DNA of 12,903 nt from Lysobacteraceae bacterium. Lineage in GTDB: Bacteria > Pseudomonadota > Gammaproteobacteria > Xanthomonadales > Wenzhouxiangellaceae. Location of the stretch: assembly GCA_020201235.1 (NCBI GenBank), contig JAIVHD010000097.1:1523-14425 (forward strand), given 5' to 3'. The notes beneath the pieces were generated by a model. It was not told where the DNA came from, ran no database searches, and was given only the letters and a program-made list of their open reading frames with translations. Numbering within the stretch: position 1 is the stretch's first letter; the number at the start of each line of letters is the position of its first letter. Below, in pieces: positions 5,585 to 12,772 of this stretch. Made by a program: the position numbers and the translations under genes.

Positions 5585-7672
5585 TTAGCCGACGCGCCGG
5601 ACGCGATTGACGTTGGCCACGGTTAGCAGCCGTCCGAGCAGAGTCGAAAGCTGGTCGAGGCCTTGGACGTCCACGGTCAGCTCGATTTCGACCGCCTCGG
5701 GCTGGGCACCGCGCTCGGCCTTCATGGTGCGAACGCTCAAGCCCTGGTTGGCCAGTATCGCGCCGATATCCTTGATCAGCTCGCGCCGGTCCCAGGCCTC
5801 GATCAGGATTCGGGCTGGATAGCGCGTCTGGGTGTTGCGGCTCCAGTCGACCTGGATGCGTCGCTCGGGCTGGCGCTCGGCCAGGCGCAGGTATTGATGG
5901 CAGTCCTCGCGATGGATGCTAACGCCGCGCGCGTGCGTGACGAAACCGGCGATCGGGTCTCCGGGTAGCGGCCGGCAGCAGCGCGCCAGCTGATACATCA
6001 GGTTGCCAATGCCGTCGATCCAGACTTCATTGGATTCGCGGCTGGCTTGAGCACCGTCGCGCTTGTTGCGCATGGGCAGCAGGTCGGCCGGCTGTTCGGC
6101 GTGCCCGGGGCGCGTCAGGTCGCCGACTCCGACTGCGGCCAGCAAATCGTCAACCGACCGGAACTGGTAGTGCTCGGCAACCGTGGCCAGGTCGGCCTTG
6201 TCGAGTCCCATACGCTTGAGTTCAGTCTCCACCGATGCGCGGCCGGCAGCCAGATTCTGGTCGAAATTGAGCAAGCGAAAGTAGTGCCGAACCTTGCCGC
6301 GCGCGCGTGCTGACTTGAGGTAGCCGAGCTGAGGATTGAGCCAGTCGCGAGAAGGCCTGGGCTGGCTGGCGGTCAGGATTTCGACACGATCACCGTTGGC
6401 CAGCGGATGGTTCAGCGGCACGATGCGGCCGTTGACCTTGGCGCCGCGGCAGCGATGACCGACTTCGGTGTGAACGTGGTACGCAAAATCCAGCGCGGTC
6501 GAGCCCGGCGTCAGATCGATCACGTCGCCGCGCGGCGTCAGCGCGTAGACGCGGTCCTCGCTGGTCAGCGACTCGAAGTGCTCGATCAGGCTTTCATCGT
6601 CGTGGTCTTCGTCGCCGGCCTCGATCAACTGCCGCATCGCGCCGATACGCTGTTCTAGAGCACTGTCGCGCGGTCCTCCTTCCTTGTACCGCCAATGCGC
6701 AGCAACCCCGAGCTCGGCGTGCTCGTGCATTTCACGGGTTCTGATCTGAACTTCGAAGACCCGCCCGGAAGGTACCCGGACGGCCGTGTGCAGCGACCGG
6801 TACAGGTTCGGCTTGGGGTTGGAGATGTAGTCGTCGAACTCGCCGGGGACCGGCTGCCAATGATTATGCACCAGGCCCAGCACCGCATAGCAGCCGGCGA
6901 TGTCGTCGACCAGCACGCGCACCGCGCGCACATCGAACAGCTGGTGAAAATCCAGCCCCTTGCGTTGCATCTTGCGCCAGATCGAATAGATGTGCTTGGC
7001 CCGCCCGCTGATGTCATGCGCGATGCCGGCTTGATCCAGAATTCCGCCAAGGGTCTCGGTGAATAGATTAATGCGGCGTTCGCGATCGGCCCGCTGCTCG
7101 GCGACCAGGCGCTCGATCCGGGCGTACTGCTCGGGTTCGAGGTAGCGCAAGGTCAAATCCTCGAGCTGCCACTTCAACTGCCAGATGCCGAGCCGGTTGG
7201 CCAGTGGTGCGTGAATGGCACGAGCCTCGCGCGCCAGCGATCGGCGAGAGGCGTCATCGCGCGCCAGCTGCATGCGCGCGAGTTGCCAGGCCAGCACGAT
7301 GAAAACCACGCGCACATCGGCGATCAGGGCAAGGATCAAACGGCGCAGGCCTTCGGCCCGGCGCGATGATTCGGACAAGTAGCGTTCGTCGAAGCCGACC
7401 ACCCGTTTGAATTGCTCGACCAGCCGAGCGACGTCGCCGGGCAAGTCCGGCTGCGGCGCATCATCGGGCCGGGCAATGGCCAGTGCAGAGGCCACCGTGG
7501 CGCTGTCGGGCGAAAGCGCGGCCAGTGCCTTGAGCATGCGCTTGGCCAGCTCGCGTCTGGAGCTCTCAGCCTCGACCTGGCACTGCAACTGTGCCATCAC
7601 GCTCGAGTGGCGTGCCGATACCGCCAATCCATCGATGATGCGGGTAAGCGAGGGCGAGTTGTGTCGGGCCAC
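5585..7672 (-). CDS. relA: GTP pyrophosphokinase RelA, (p)ppGpp synthetase I
   Basis: The gene encodes 695 residues with all RelA domains in order. The hydrolase-like half (about 1-160) lacks the His-Asp metal site, as in monofunctional RelA. The synthetase domain (about 222-332) has GRAKHIYSIWRKMQ, the EFDD signature (278-281) typical of RelA rather than RxKD of bifunctional Rel/SpoT, and EVQIRT..MHEHAELGVAAHW. A TGS domain (about 374-434) has DVIDLTPGSTALDFAYHVH. A Cys-containing conserved domain (565-566, ARCCRPLPGD) and a C-terminal ACT domain (about 620-692) complete it. It makes (p)ppGpp from ATP and GTP/GDP on starved ribosomes with uncharged tRNA. The start is GTG at 7672, with an in-frame stop immediately upstream. 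The Shine-Dalgarno is weak. The usual GYQS(L/I)HT is NLYRSLHT here. It ends 36 bp from the convergent glycosyltransferase. Confidence 0.95.
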   Translation of the reverse strand: MARHNSPSLTRIIDGLAVSARHSSVMAQLQCQVEAESSRRELAKRMLKALAALSPDSATVASALAIARPDDAPQPDLPGDVARLVEQFKRVVGFDERYLSESSRRAEGLRRLILALIADVRVVFIVLAWQLARMQLARDDASRRSLAREARAIHAPLANRLGIWQLKWQLEDLTLRYLEPEQYARIERLVAEQRADRERRINLFTETLGGILDQAGIAHDISGRAKHIYSIWRKMQRKGLDFHQLFDVRAVRVLVDDIAGCYAVLGLVHNHWQPVPGEFDDYISNPKPNLYRSLHTAVRVPSGRVFEVQIRTREMHEHAELGVAAHWRYKEGGPRDSALEQRIGAMRQLIEAGDEDHDDESLIEHFESLTSEDRVYALTPRGDVIDLTPGSTALDFAYHVHTEVGHRCRGAKVNGRIVPLNHPLANGDRVEILTASQPRPSRDWLNPQLGYLKSARARGKVRHYFRLLNFDQNLAAGRASVETELKRMGLDKADLATVAEHYQFRSVDDLLAAVGVGDLTRPGHAEQPADLLPMRNKRDGAQASRESNEVWIDGIGNLMYQLARCCRPLPGDPIAGFVTHARGVSIHREDCHQYLRLAERQPERRIQVDWSRNTQTRYPARILIEAWDRRELIKDIGAILANQGLSVRTMKAERGAQPEAVEIELTVDVQGLDQLSTLLGRLLTVANVNRVRRVG

Positions 7673-7765
7673 GGATCAGGACTCGGAGCGACAATCAGGC
7701 AAGTGTACCCCGTCCATGTGGTCGCCCGCCTTGGCCAGTTCGGTTTCACTGTAGCCCGCACTGAC

Positions 7766-7794
7766 CGTATAACCGCAGCTTATCGTTACCGCAA
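7766..7794 (-). promoter_or_regulatory. Candidate sigma-70 promoter for relA
   Basis: On the minus strand TTGCGG (7794-7789) and TATACG (7771-7766) are separated by 17 bp, about 95 bp before the relA start. Three of six -35 and four of six -10 positions match consensus. The -35 lies inside the palindrome at 7782-7798, so a protein bound there would block this promoter. Confidence 0.35.
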
Positions 7795-7798
7795 CGAT
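7782..7798. promoter_or_regulatory. 17-bp palindrome between relA and the AhpD-like gene, possible operator
   Basis: ATCGTT-ACCGC-AACGAT is a perfect 6+5+6 dyad in the 161-bp divergent intergenic region. It overlaps the proposed relA -35 and lies 35 bp upstream of the ATG of the AhpD-like gene, where a regulator could act on both genes. I do not recognise it as a named operator. Confidence 0.4.
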
Positions 7799-7833
7799 TA
7801 TGCTGTCGGCCTAGCCATTCATTTGAGATTGCC

Positions 7834-8187
7834 ATGAACGACCGTGTCCAGCAGTTTGCCGAATACCGCCAAAAGATGAACGAACGCATCCTGGCCACCG
7901 ATAATCGCGTCATCAAGCGCATGTTCTCGCTCGATTCGCTGACCTACGCCGAGGGCGGGGCGCTGGAGGTCAAGCAAAAGGAACTGCTGGGCCTGGTCGC
8001 CTCGCTGGTGCTCCGATGCGACGATTGTGTCAGCTACCACATCGGCAAGGCGGTCGAGGTCGGTGCCTCTCGCGACGAGATCGTTGAAACCATGAGCATC
8101 GGCCTGGTCGTTGGCGGCACGATCGTAATCCCGCACATGCGCAGGGCCATGGAGTTTCTTGATGAGATGACCGCAGAGCAGGGATGA
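7834..8187 (+). CDS. Carboxymuconolactone decarboxylase family protein (AhpD-like)
   Basis: This gene encodes a 117-residue all-helical protein of the CMD family. It carries the AhpD-type site: Glu50, Cys62-x-x-Cys65 and His69 (CDDCVSYHIGKAVE), with Glu50 twelve residues before the first Cys as in AhpD. In AhpD these residues make a thiol peroxidase/adaptor active site, so a disulfide redox or peroxide-linked role is more likely than lactone decarboxylation. The glycine-rich end (IGLVVGGTIVIPHMRRA) is also typical. The ATG at 7834 has only a weak purine patch (TTGAGATT) before it. The gene stands alone, divergent from relA and followed by about 258 bp of non-coding sequence. No ahpC or peroxiredoxin gene is beside it, so the partner is unknown. 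Confidence 0.88.
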   Translation: MNDRVQQFAEYRQKMNERILATDNRVIKRMFSLDSLTYAEGGALEVKQKELLGLVASLVLRCDDCVSYHIGKAVEVGASRDEIVETMSIGLVVGGTIVIPHMRRAMEFLDEMTAEQG

Positions 8188-8445
8188 GCAGTGTTTTTCG
8201 AGCCCTGACGTGGTAGCGATCCGAAGCGCGAATACCCCCGGCACGGTCGCATCGGCCCAGCAGTTTTCGACCGGCCCGACCATCGAAGGCTTCGGCTCAG
8301 CCGCGAGTATGCCCGGGACGTTCAAGCTGGTGCCGGGCACAAAGTCCCGGCTGCTGTTCGACGCCGCCAGCGGGTGTGAATGCGAAGTCTTGACTCGGGT
8401 TTCGTTAAGATGCGCAGCAAATATCCTGCCGGACTTCCTGAAGCA
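8188..8445. other. Intergenic region before the RND operon
   Basis: No convincing gene is present; the 80-codon frame at 8210-8452 has no recognisable pattern and overlaps the adaptor start. The stretch has GC-rich repeats that can form two mutually exclusive stems: CCGGGAC (8313-8319) with GTCCCGG (8344-8350), or GCCGGG (8332-8337) with CCCGGC (8346-8351). No T-run follows, so neither is a standard intrinsic terminator. The promoter of the export operon should lie here but I cannot place it. Confidence 0.4.
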
Positions 8446-9501
8446 ATGCTAAATCGTCTTTTTGCAACCGGGTTGCTGGTTCTTGTCCTGCCCGTAGCCG
8501 CCCAGCAACCGGCACCGGTGGCAATTGCGCTGCCTGAGCAGGCGGCGGGCATGCAACGCGTGGAACTGACCGGCTCGTTCACGGCCCGCCGCGCCGCGCA
8601 GGTCTCACCGCGGCTCTCGGGCTTGATTGCCGAGGTTGCCGTAGATGCCGGTGACGCGGTCGAGGCCGGCGACGTGCTGGTGCTGCTGGACGATGAACTG
8701 GCGCGCCTGGCGCTGGCCCAGGCCGAGGCTTCGGTGGAACAGGCCTGTGCGGCGCGCGACGAGGCGGCACGGCTGCGCGACGAAGGCCAGCGCTTGATTC
8801 GCGACCGCTTTCTGCCTGAAACCGAGCTCAGGGCGCGCGAATCCGCTTTACAGGTCGCAGAGGCATCGCTACGGGTCGCCGAGGCCGAGCGCGACACCGT
8901 GACCGAGCGGCTTGAGCGCCACGCGATCACCGCGCCGTTCGCCGGTGTCATCGCCCGTCGCCTGACCGAGGCCGGTGAATGGGTGGAGACCGCCACGGCG
9001 GTGGTCGAACTGGTGGCCGTGGACGCATTGTGGCTGGACGTGCAGGTGCCGCAACGGCTCTGGCCGCGCTTGCGCGCCGGTGCCGGGGTGACGGTCACCG
9101 TTGACGCGTTGCCGGGGCAAACACTGCCAGCGCGCATTCACGCGCGTGTGCCGGTCAGCGACCCGAACGCCAGAACCTTCCTGCTGCGCCTGGCGTTGGA
9201 TTCCGAGGATGCCGACATCACGTCCGGTATGTCGGCACGCGTCAGGCTGGAAATCGCCGTCGGCGAAACGCAATTGATGATTCCGCGCGACGCCGTGATC
9301 CGTTATCCGGATGGCACCACCACGGTTTGGGTGGTCGACCGAGAGACCAGTCCGGCGCGCGCGCGCCAGGTTGAAATTGTCGTGGCGCGCACCGAAGGCG
9401 ACGAGGCTGTCGTTGCCGCCGGCCTCGAGGCCGGCTGGCCGGTGGTGGTACGCGGCAACGAGGTGCTTGTCGCAGACCAGCCGGTGCAGGTGGTCGAATG
9501 A
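8446..9501 (+). CDS. RND efflux periplasmic adaptor (membrane fusion protein)
   Basis: This gene encodes a 351-residue adaptor of the HlyD/AcrA type. ATG at 8446 is chosen because it starts a clean signal peptide (MLNRLFATGLLVLVLPVAA, likely cut before QQ); in-frame ATGs at 8380 and 8410 would add a charged tail before it. There is no lipobox Cys, so it is not a lipoprotein. The first half-lipoyl segment is GLIAEVAVDAGDAVEAGD (about 59-76). An Ala/Glu/Arg-rich helical hairpin (about 80-155) follows, then the second lipoyl half ITAPFAGVIARRLTEAGEWV (about 161-180), a beta-barrel, and a membrane-proximal end with MIPRDAVIRYPDGTTTVWVV. It links the inner-membrane pump encoded 46 bp downstream to an outer-membrane channel; no tolC-like gene is in the window. 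The length is normal and the frame intact, unlike the pump. Confidence 0.9.
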   Translation: MLNRLFATGLLVLVLPVAAQQPAPVAIALPEQAAGMQRVELTGSFTARRAAQVSPRLSGLIAEVAVDAGDAVEAGDVLVLLDDELARLALAQAEASVEQACAARDEAARLRDEGQRLIRDRFLPETELRARESALQVAEASLRVAEAERDTVTERLERHAITAPFAGVIARRLTEAGEWVETATAVVELVAVDALWLDVQVPQRLWPRLRAGAGVTVTVDALPGQTLPARIHARVPVSDPNARTFLLRLALDSEDADITSGMSARVRLEIAVGETQLMIPRDAVIRYPDGTTTVWVVDRETSPARARQVEIVVARTEGDEAVVAAGLEAGWPVVVRGNEVLVADQPVQVVE

Positions 9502-9537
9502 TAATTTCGAGAGTCATCGGGGCATCGTTCGTTTCGC

Positions 9538-9541
9538 GAGG
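9538..9541 (+). promoter_or_regulatory. Shine-Dalgarno of the RND pump
   Basis: GCGAGG ending at 9541 lies six bases before ATG 9548. This sets the pump start at 9548, although the frame is open from 9311 inside the adaptor gene. Confidence 0.55.
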
Positions 9542-9547
9542 TGTGCG

Positions 9548-10999
9548 ATGTTCGACGGCGTAGTTCGTCACGGCACCATCCTGGCGGTGGTCGTGCTGGT
9601 GATCTGCGTGCTCGGCGTGCTGGCGGCGCTTCGCATTCCAGTCCAGATGATTCCCGACCTGGAAGTGCGCGTGGTCAGCGTCGACACGCGGTGGCCGGGG
9701 GCCACGCCGCAGGATGTAGAGAAAGAAATTCTGATCGAGCAAGAAGAATTCCTGCGCGGCCTGCCAAGCCTGGAGCGGATGATATCGACCGCTTCCTACG
9801 GCCGCGCGCAGATCGACCTGGAGTTCCCGTTCGGCGTCGATATCAACGAGGCGCTGATCCGCGTCAACAACGCGCTCAGCCAGGTGCCCGACTACCCGGA
9901 AAACGTCGACGAACCCAGCCTCGACGCCAGCTCTTTTTCGCAGAACTCGTTCATGTTCTTCCGTGTCGAGCCGCTGGAAGGCAACCCGTTCGAGCTGGAT
10001 ATGACGCTGATGCGCGACTTCATCGACGACAACGTGCGAACGCGCATGGAGCGGGTGCCGGGCGTTTCAAGGGTTAATATCGGCGGTGGCGCAGAACGCC
10101 AGGTGCGGGTGCTGGTTGATCCGGCCGCGGCGGCCGAGCGCGGCCTTTCGCCCACCGAAATCCGAGATGCCATCCGCGGCCGTAACCGGGATTCTTCCGG
10201 TGGCGACCTCGAGGCCGGCAAGCGCCGCTATCTGCTTCGTACCATTGGCCGCTTCGAATCCATCGAGGAGATGGAATCGCTAATCGTCGCGCGGCTGGGC
10301 GACAGCCTGGTGCGGCTGGGCGATATCGCCGAGGTCGAGCTTTCGCACTACGAATTGCGCGACCGCTCGTCGGTCAACGGCAAGCCGACCATCAGCGTGT
10401 CGGTCAATCGCGAACCGGGTTCCAACGTGATCGAGATCAAGCGCGCTATGCTGCCGACGGTCGACGAGATCAACCGCGACGTGCTCAAGCCGGTCGGCAT
10501 GCAGCTGGTGCTCAACACAGACGATGTGCGCTATGTTCAGGCCTCGATCGCGAACGTGTGGCAAAACCTTGGTCTCGGTGCACTGCTGGCCACGCTCGTG
10601 ATGTTTGCGTTTCTGCGCTCGGGCAGGGCCACGCTGGTCGGCGTCATCGGCGTGCCGATTTGCACGATTGCCGCCTTCCTGGGCCTGCTGGCGGCGGGGC
10701 GTACCATCAATGTGATTTCGCTGGCCGGTGTGGCCTTCGCGATCGGCATGACGCTGGATAATTCCATCGTGGTGCTCGAGGCGATCGAGCGTAAGCGCCG
10801 CGAGGGCGTCGATCGGCTTGCCGCATCGCTGGCCGGCGTTCGCCAGGTCTGGCCGGCGGTGCTGGCCTCGACCATGACTACGGTACTGGTGTTTGCGCCG
10901 ATCTTTTTCATCAAGCAGGAAAGTTTGGCGTCTCCGACGGCAAGGCCGCCTCGGGCGCGGCGCTGCGCGAGCGCATGGTCAACGGCGTGGGCTGGTTGA
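9548..10999 (+). CDS. RND efflux pump permease, N-terminal portion (frame-broken)
   Basis: Inner-membrane proton-driven exporter of the AcrB/HAE superfamily; substrate unknown. ATG 9548 follows a GAGG site, 46 bp after the adaptor, so the two are co-transcribed. TM1 is at about residues 9-27. The periplasmic porter region carries RWPGATPQDVEKEI and ERVPGVSRVNIGGGAERQVRV. TM2 starts near 337. TM4 holds the proton-relay position as LDNS (Asp404-Asn405) where AcrB has Asp-Asp; an Asn in the second place occurs in other RND pumps. TM5 ends at FFIKQE near base 10920. Homology stops there; the remaining residues to the stop at 10999 are out of frame. TM6 is missing, and the protein resumes in another frame at 10921. 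The full pump would span 9548-12547. Confidence 0.85.
   Translation: MFDGVVRHGTILAVVVLVICVLGVLAALRIPVQMIPDLEVRVVSVDTRWPGATPQDVEKEILIEQEEFLRGLPSLERMISTASYGRAQIDLEFPFGVDINEALIRVNNALSQVPDYPENVDEPSLDASSFSQNSFMFFRVEPLEGNPFELDMTLMRDFIDDNVRTRMERVPGVSRVNIGGGAERQVRVLVDPAAAAERGLSPTEIRDAIRGRNRDSSGGDLEAGKRRYLLRTIGRFESIEEMESLIVARLGDSLVRLGDIAEVELSHYELRDRSSVNGKPTISVSVNREPGSNVIEIKRAMLPTVDEINRDVLKPVGMQLVLNTDDVRYVQASIANVWQNLGLGALLATLVMFAFLRSGRATLVGVIGVPICTIAAFLGLLAAGRTINVISLAGVAFAIGMTLDNSIVVLEAIERKRREGVDRLAASLAGVRQVWPAVLASTMTTVLVFAPIFFIKQESLASPTARPPRARRCASAWSTAWAG
10912..10926 (+). other. Frame break and loss of TM6 in the RND pump
   Basis: Frame ending FFIKQE (to about 10921) is followed in another frame by KFGVSDGKAASGAALRERMV from 10921. 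Pumps of this family have about 35-40 residues between these points, containing the sixth transmembrane helix and its short loops. They are absent from every frame, so bases are missing (3n+1), not just shifted. Confidence 0.75.
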
Positions 11000-11967
11000 T
11001 CATGACCTCGCCTCGACGCCTGGCGACGCTGGGTTTGGTATCCGGAGCCGTCGTGTTGATCCTAGCGCTGCTGACGCCGCCAGCCGAATATTTGCCCGAA
11101 GGCGAGGAGGCCAAGATCTTCTCGCTGATGATCGCTCCGCCCGGTTACAACCTGAGCGAGATGACGCACATCTCCGAAAAGGTGACCGACCATTTTCTGC
11201 CCTACGTTGGCGACGATCCCGAGCGCTTCGCGCGCGGCGCAACGCAAGTACCGGCGATGCGCTACATGTTGATGTCGGTCAGCCCGGACAACCTGCGCAT
11301 CATCGCCGAGACCGTTGACCCGGATCAGATTGATGAGTTGATGCAGGTGGTGACCCAGCACTACCAAACATACCCCGGCATGCGCGCCTTTTCCAACCGC
11401 GGCTCGATCATTTCGAGCAACGATGGCGGCACGCGCAGTGTCAACCTGGACATCACAGGCCCCGACCTGGCCGAGCTGTACCAGGTGGCCGAAACCGCCT
11501 ACCGGCGCGCCGAGCAGGCCTTCGAAAACCCGCAGATCGGCTCGTCGCCGGGCTCGCTATCGCTGGACCAGCCGCTGGTCGAAATTCGCCCCGATTGGGC
11601 GCGCGCGGCCGAGCTGGACTTCTCGGCTGACGAACTGGGGTTCTCGGTGGCCGCGCTCACCGATGGCGCGTTCGTCGACGAGTACTTCCGCGGCGACGAC
11701 AAGATCGACATTTTCCTGTTCTCCAGTGCCGGCAGCGAGCGCGACCTGGCCGGGCTCGAGGATCTGCCGGTGTTCACGCCGTCTGGCGCGGTCGTGCCAC
11801 TGTCTGCCATCGCCGACATCGTCGAGACCGTCGATACTGACAGCGTGCGAAGGCTCAATGCGCGACGCACCGTGACGCTGAATGTGATCCCGCGAGGTCA
11901 TCGAAAAAATGCGCAGCGAGGGCGAGTTGCCGCAGTCGGTTTCCATCGACATTTCCGGTGCCAGTGA
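10975..11967 (+). CDS. RND efflux pump permease, middle portion (TM7 and second periplasmic loop; frame-broken)
   Basis: This is the continuation of the pump in another frame. Recognisable sequence starts at 10921 (KFGVSDGKAASG); ATG 10975 is just the first ATG of the frame. MTSPRRLATLGLVSGAVVLILALL is TM7, followed by YLPEGEEAKIFSLMIAPPGYN and the large periplasmic porter/docking loop (NLRIIAETVDPDQIDELMQ, DITGPDLAELYQVAETAYRR, DEYFRGDDKIDIFLFSSAGS). The segment VPLSAIADIVETVDTDSVRR and RLNARRTVTLNVIP is the usual region ahead of TM8. Homology ends near base 11890, and the last 26 or so residues are out of frame. It has no ribosome-binding site of its own, so I do not think it is a separate gene. 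Confidence 0.8.
   Translation: MVNGVGWLIMTSPRRLATLGLVSGAVVLILALLTPPAEYLPEGEEAKIFSLMIAPPGYNLSEMTHISEKVTDHFLPYVGDDPERFARGATQVPAMRYMLMSVSPDNLRIIAETVDPDQIDELMQVVTQHYQTYPGMRAFSNRGSIISSNDGGTRSVNLDITGPDLAELYQVAETAYRRAEQAFENPQIGSSPGSLSLDQPLVEIRPDWARAAELDFSADELGFSVAALTDGAFVDEYFRGDDKIDIFLFSSAGSERDLAGLEDLPVFTPSGAVVPLSAIADIVETVDTDSVRRLNARRTVTLNVIPRGHRKNAQRGRVAAVGFHRHFRCQ
11884..11896 (+). other. Second frame break in the RND pump
   Basis: RTVTLNVIP in one frame (to about 11890) is followed in another by REVIEKMRSEGELPQSV from 11891. Related pumps have roughly ten more residues between a 'VIPP' type strand and the helix before TM8. A short loss of 3n+2 bases fits the frame change. Confidence 0.65.
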
Positions 11968-12547
11968 CCAATTGATGGAAACCCGCGCGGCGCTGGGCGA
12001 CAACTACATCGTCGCCATTGTGCTGAGCTTCCTGGTGATGGTCGCGATCTTCAACCACTGGGGCTGGCCACTGGTTATCCTGACCGCTGTGCCGCTGGGC
12101 ATCGCCGGCGGCATCGCCGGTCTTGCTGCGCTGAACGGTGTTGGTGTACGCCAACCGTTCGACATGATCACGATGCTGGGCTTTTTGATCTTGCTCGGGG
12201 TGGTGGTCAACAACCCAATCCTGATCGTCGACCGCACGCTTTCCAATCTGCGCGAAGGTATGGACGATGTTGTCGAAGCGGTGCGCGAGGCGGTTTCCAC
12301 CCGAATCCGTCCGATCATGATGTCGATGATCACCACGCTATTTGGTCTGGCACCGCTGGTGTTCATCCCGGGCGAAGGCACCGAGCTGTATCGAGGTGTC
12401 GGCGTGGTGGTGCTCACCGGCCTGCTGTTCGCCACGCTGGTCACGCTGACCTTTCTACCGGCGCTGCTGGTCAGCATCCTCAAACTGACCCGGCATCGGG
12501 GCCTGAATTTACGTCCCGCAAAACCCTTTTCCGCAAGCAAGCCGTAG
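11909..12547 (+). CDS. RND efflux pump permease, C-terminal portion (TM8-TM12)
   Basis: This is the last part of the pump, back in the frame of the N-terminal portion. Recognisable sequence begins at 11891; ATG 11909 is only the first ATG. It contains the end of the periplasmic domain (SVSIDISGASDQLMETRAAL) and TM8 (YIVAIVLSFLVMVAIF). TM9 follows (PLVILTAVPLGIAGGIAGLA). TM10 is MLGFLILLGVVVNNPILIVD, with Asn-Asn where AcrB has Lys940-Asn941. TM11 and TM12 then follow (IRPIMMSMITTLFGLAPLVF and GVVVLTGLLFATLVTLTFLP). The protein ends with a basic tail and TAG at 12545-12547. Adding the three portions gives close to 1000 residues against roughly 1010-1050 expected, which agrees with the two missing segments. 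No terminator hairpin is obvious after the stop. Confidence 0.82.
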   Translation: MRSEGELPQSVSIDISGASDQLMETRAALGDNYIVAIVLSFLVMVAIFNHWGWPLVILTAVPLGIAGGIAGLAALNGVGVRQPFDMITMLGFLILLGVVVNNPILIVDRTLSNLREGMDDVVEAVREAVSTRIRPIMMSMITTLFGLAPLVFIPGEGTELYRGVGVVVLTGLLFATLVTLTFLPALLVSILKLTRHRGLNLRPAKPFSASKP

Positions 12548-12640
12548 CGACATCGGTGAGTCCTCCGGGTATTCGTTTTTCATTGTTGACGCTGCATCGA
12601 TTCATCTGTTGGGATCTGCGGTGACTTGGAGTGCATCTCC

Positions 12641-12678
12641 CGTAATTTCGGGATTTGTGAGCTGAATAACGTAATTTC
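12641..12678. repeat. 9-bp direct repeat CGTAATTTC, 29 bp apart
   Basis: CGTAATTTC occurs at 12641-12649 and 12670-12678. The first copy sits in the loop and right stem of a short hairpin (TCCCG-TAATTT-CGGGA). The spacing of 29 bp start to start is close to three helical turns, so the two copies face roughly the same side of the DNA, as paired activator or repressor sites often do. Confidence 0.4.
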
Positions 12679-12691
12679 ACTTGAAAATGGC

Positions 12692-12719
12692 TTGCATTCC
12701 TGAAATTTGATAGTAGGAT
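12692..12719 (+). promoter_or_regulatory. Candidate promoter for the right-edge gene
   Basis: TTGCAT (12692-12697) and TAGGAT (12714-12719) are separated by 16 bp in the AT-richer stretch, 53 bp before the possible GTG start at 12773. Both boxes are partial matches to the sigma-70 consensus. Confidence 0.3.
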
Positions 12720-12772
12720 CAATTGGCAGACTAAACGATCCGCAAATACCTCGGGGAGGGGCAATTGGCACG

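Larger units (their letters stand above)
12548..12772. other. AT-richer intergenic region after the RND operon
   Basis: No gene is convincing here on either strand. The base composition is clearly less GC-rich than the neighbouring genes, most of all at 12655-12735. It contains a TCCCG/CGGGA hairpin (12638-12653), a 9-bp direct repeat CGTAATTTC (12641-12649 and 12670-12678) and a promoter-like pair at 12692-12719. It probably carries the control region of the gene that starts near the right edge. Confidence 0.4.

Noticed and set aside
8210..8452. 80-codon frame between the AhpD-like gene and the adaptor
   Set aside because: It has no clear Shine-Dalgarno or family pattern and overlaps the adaptor start at 8446.
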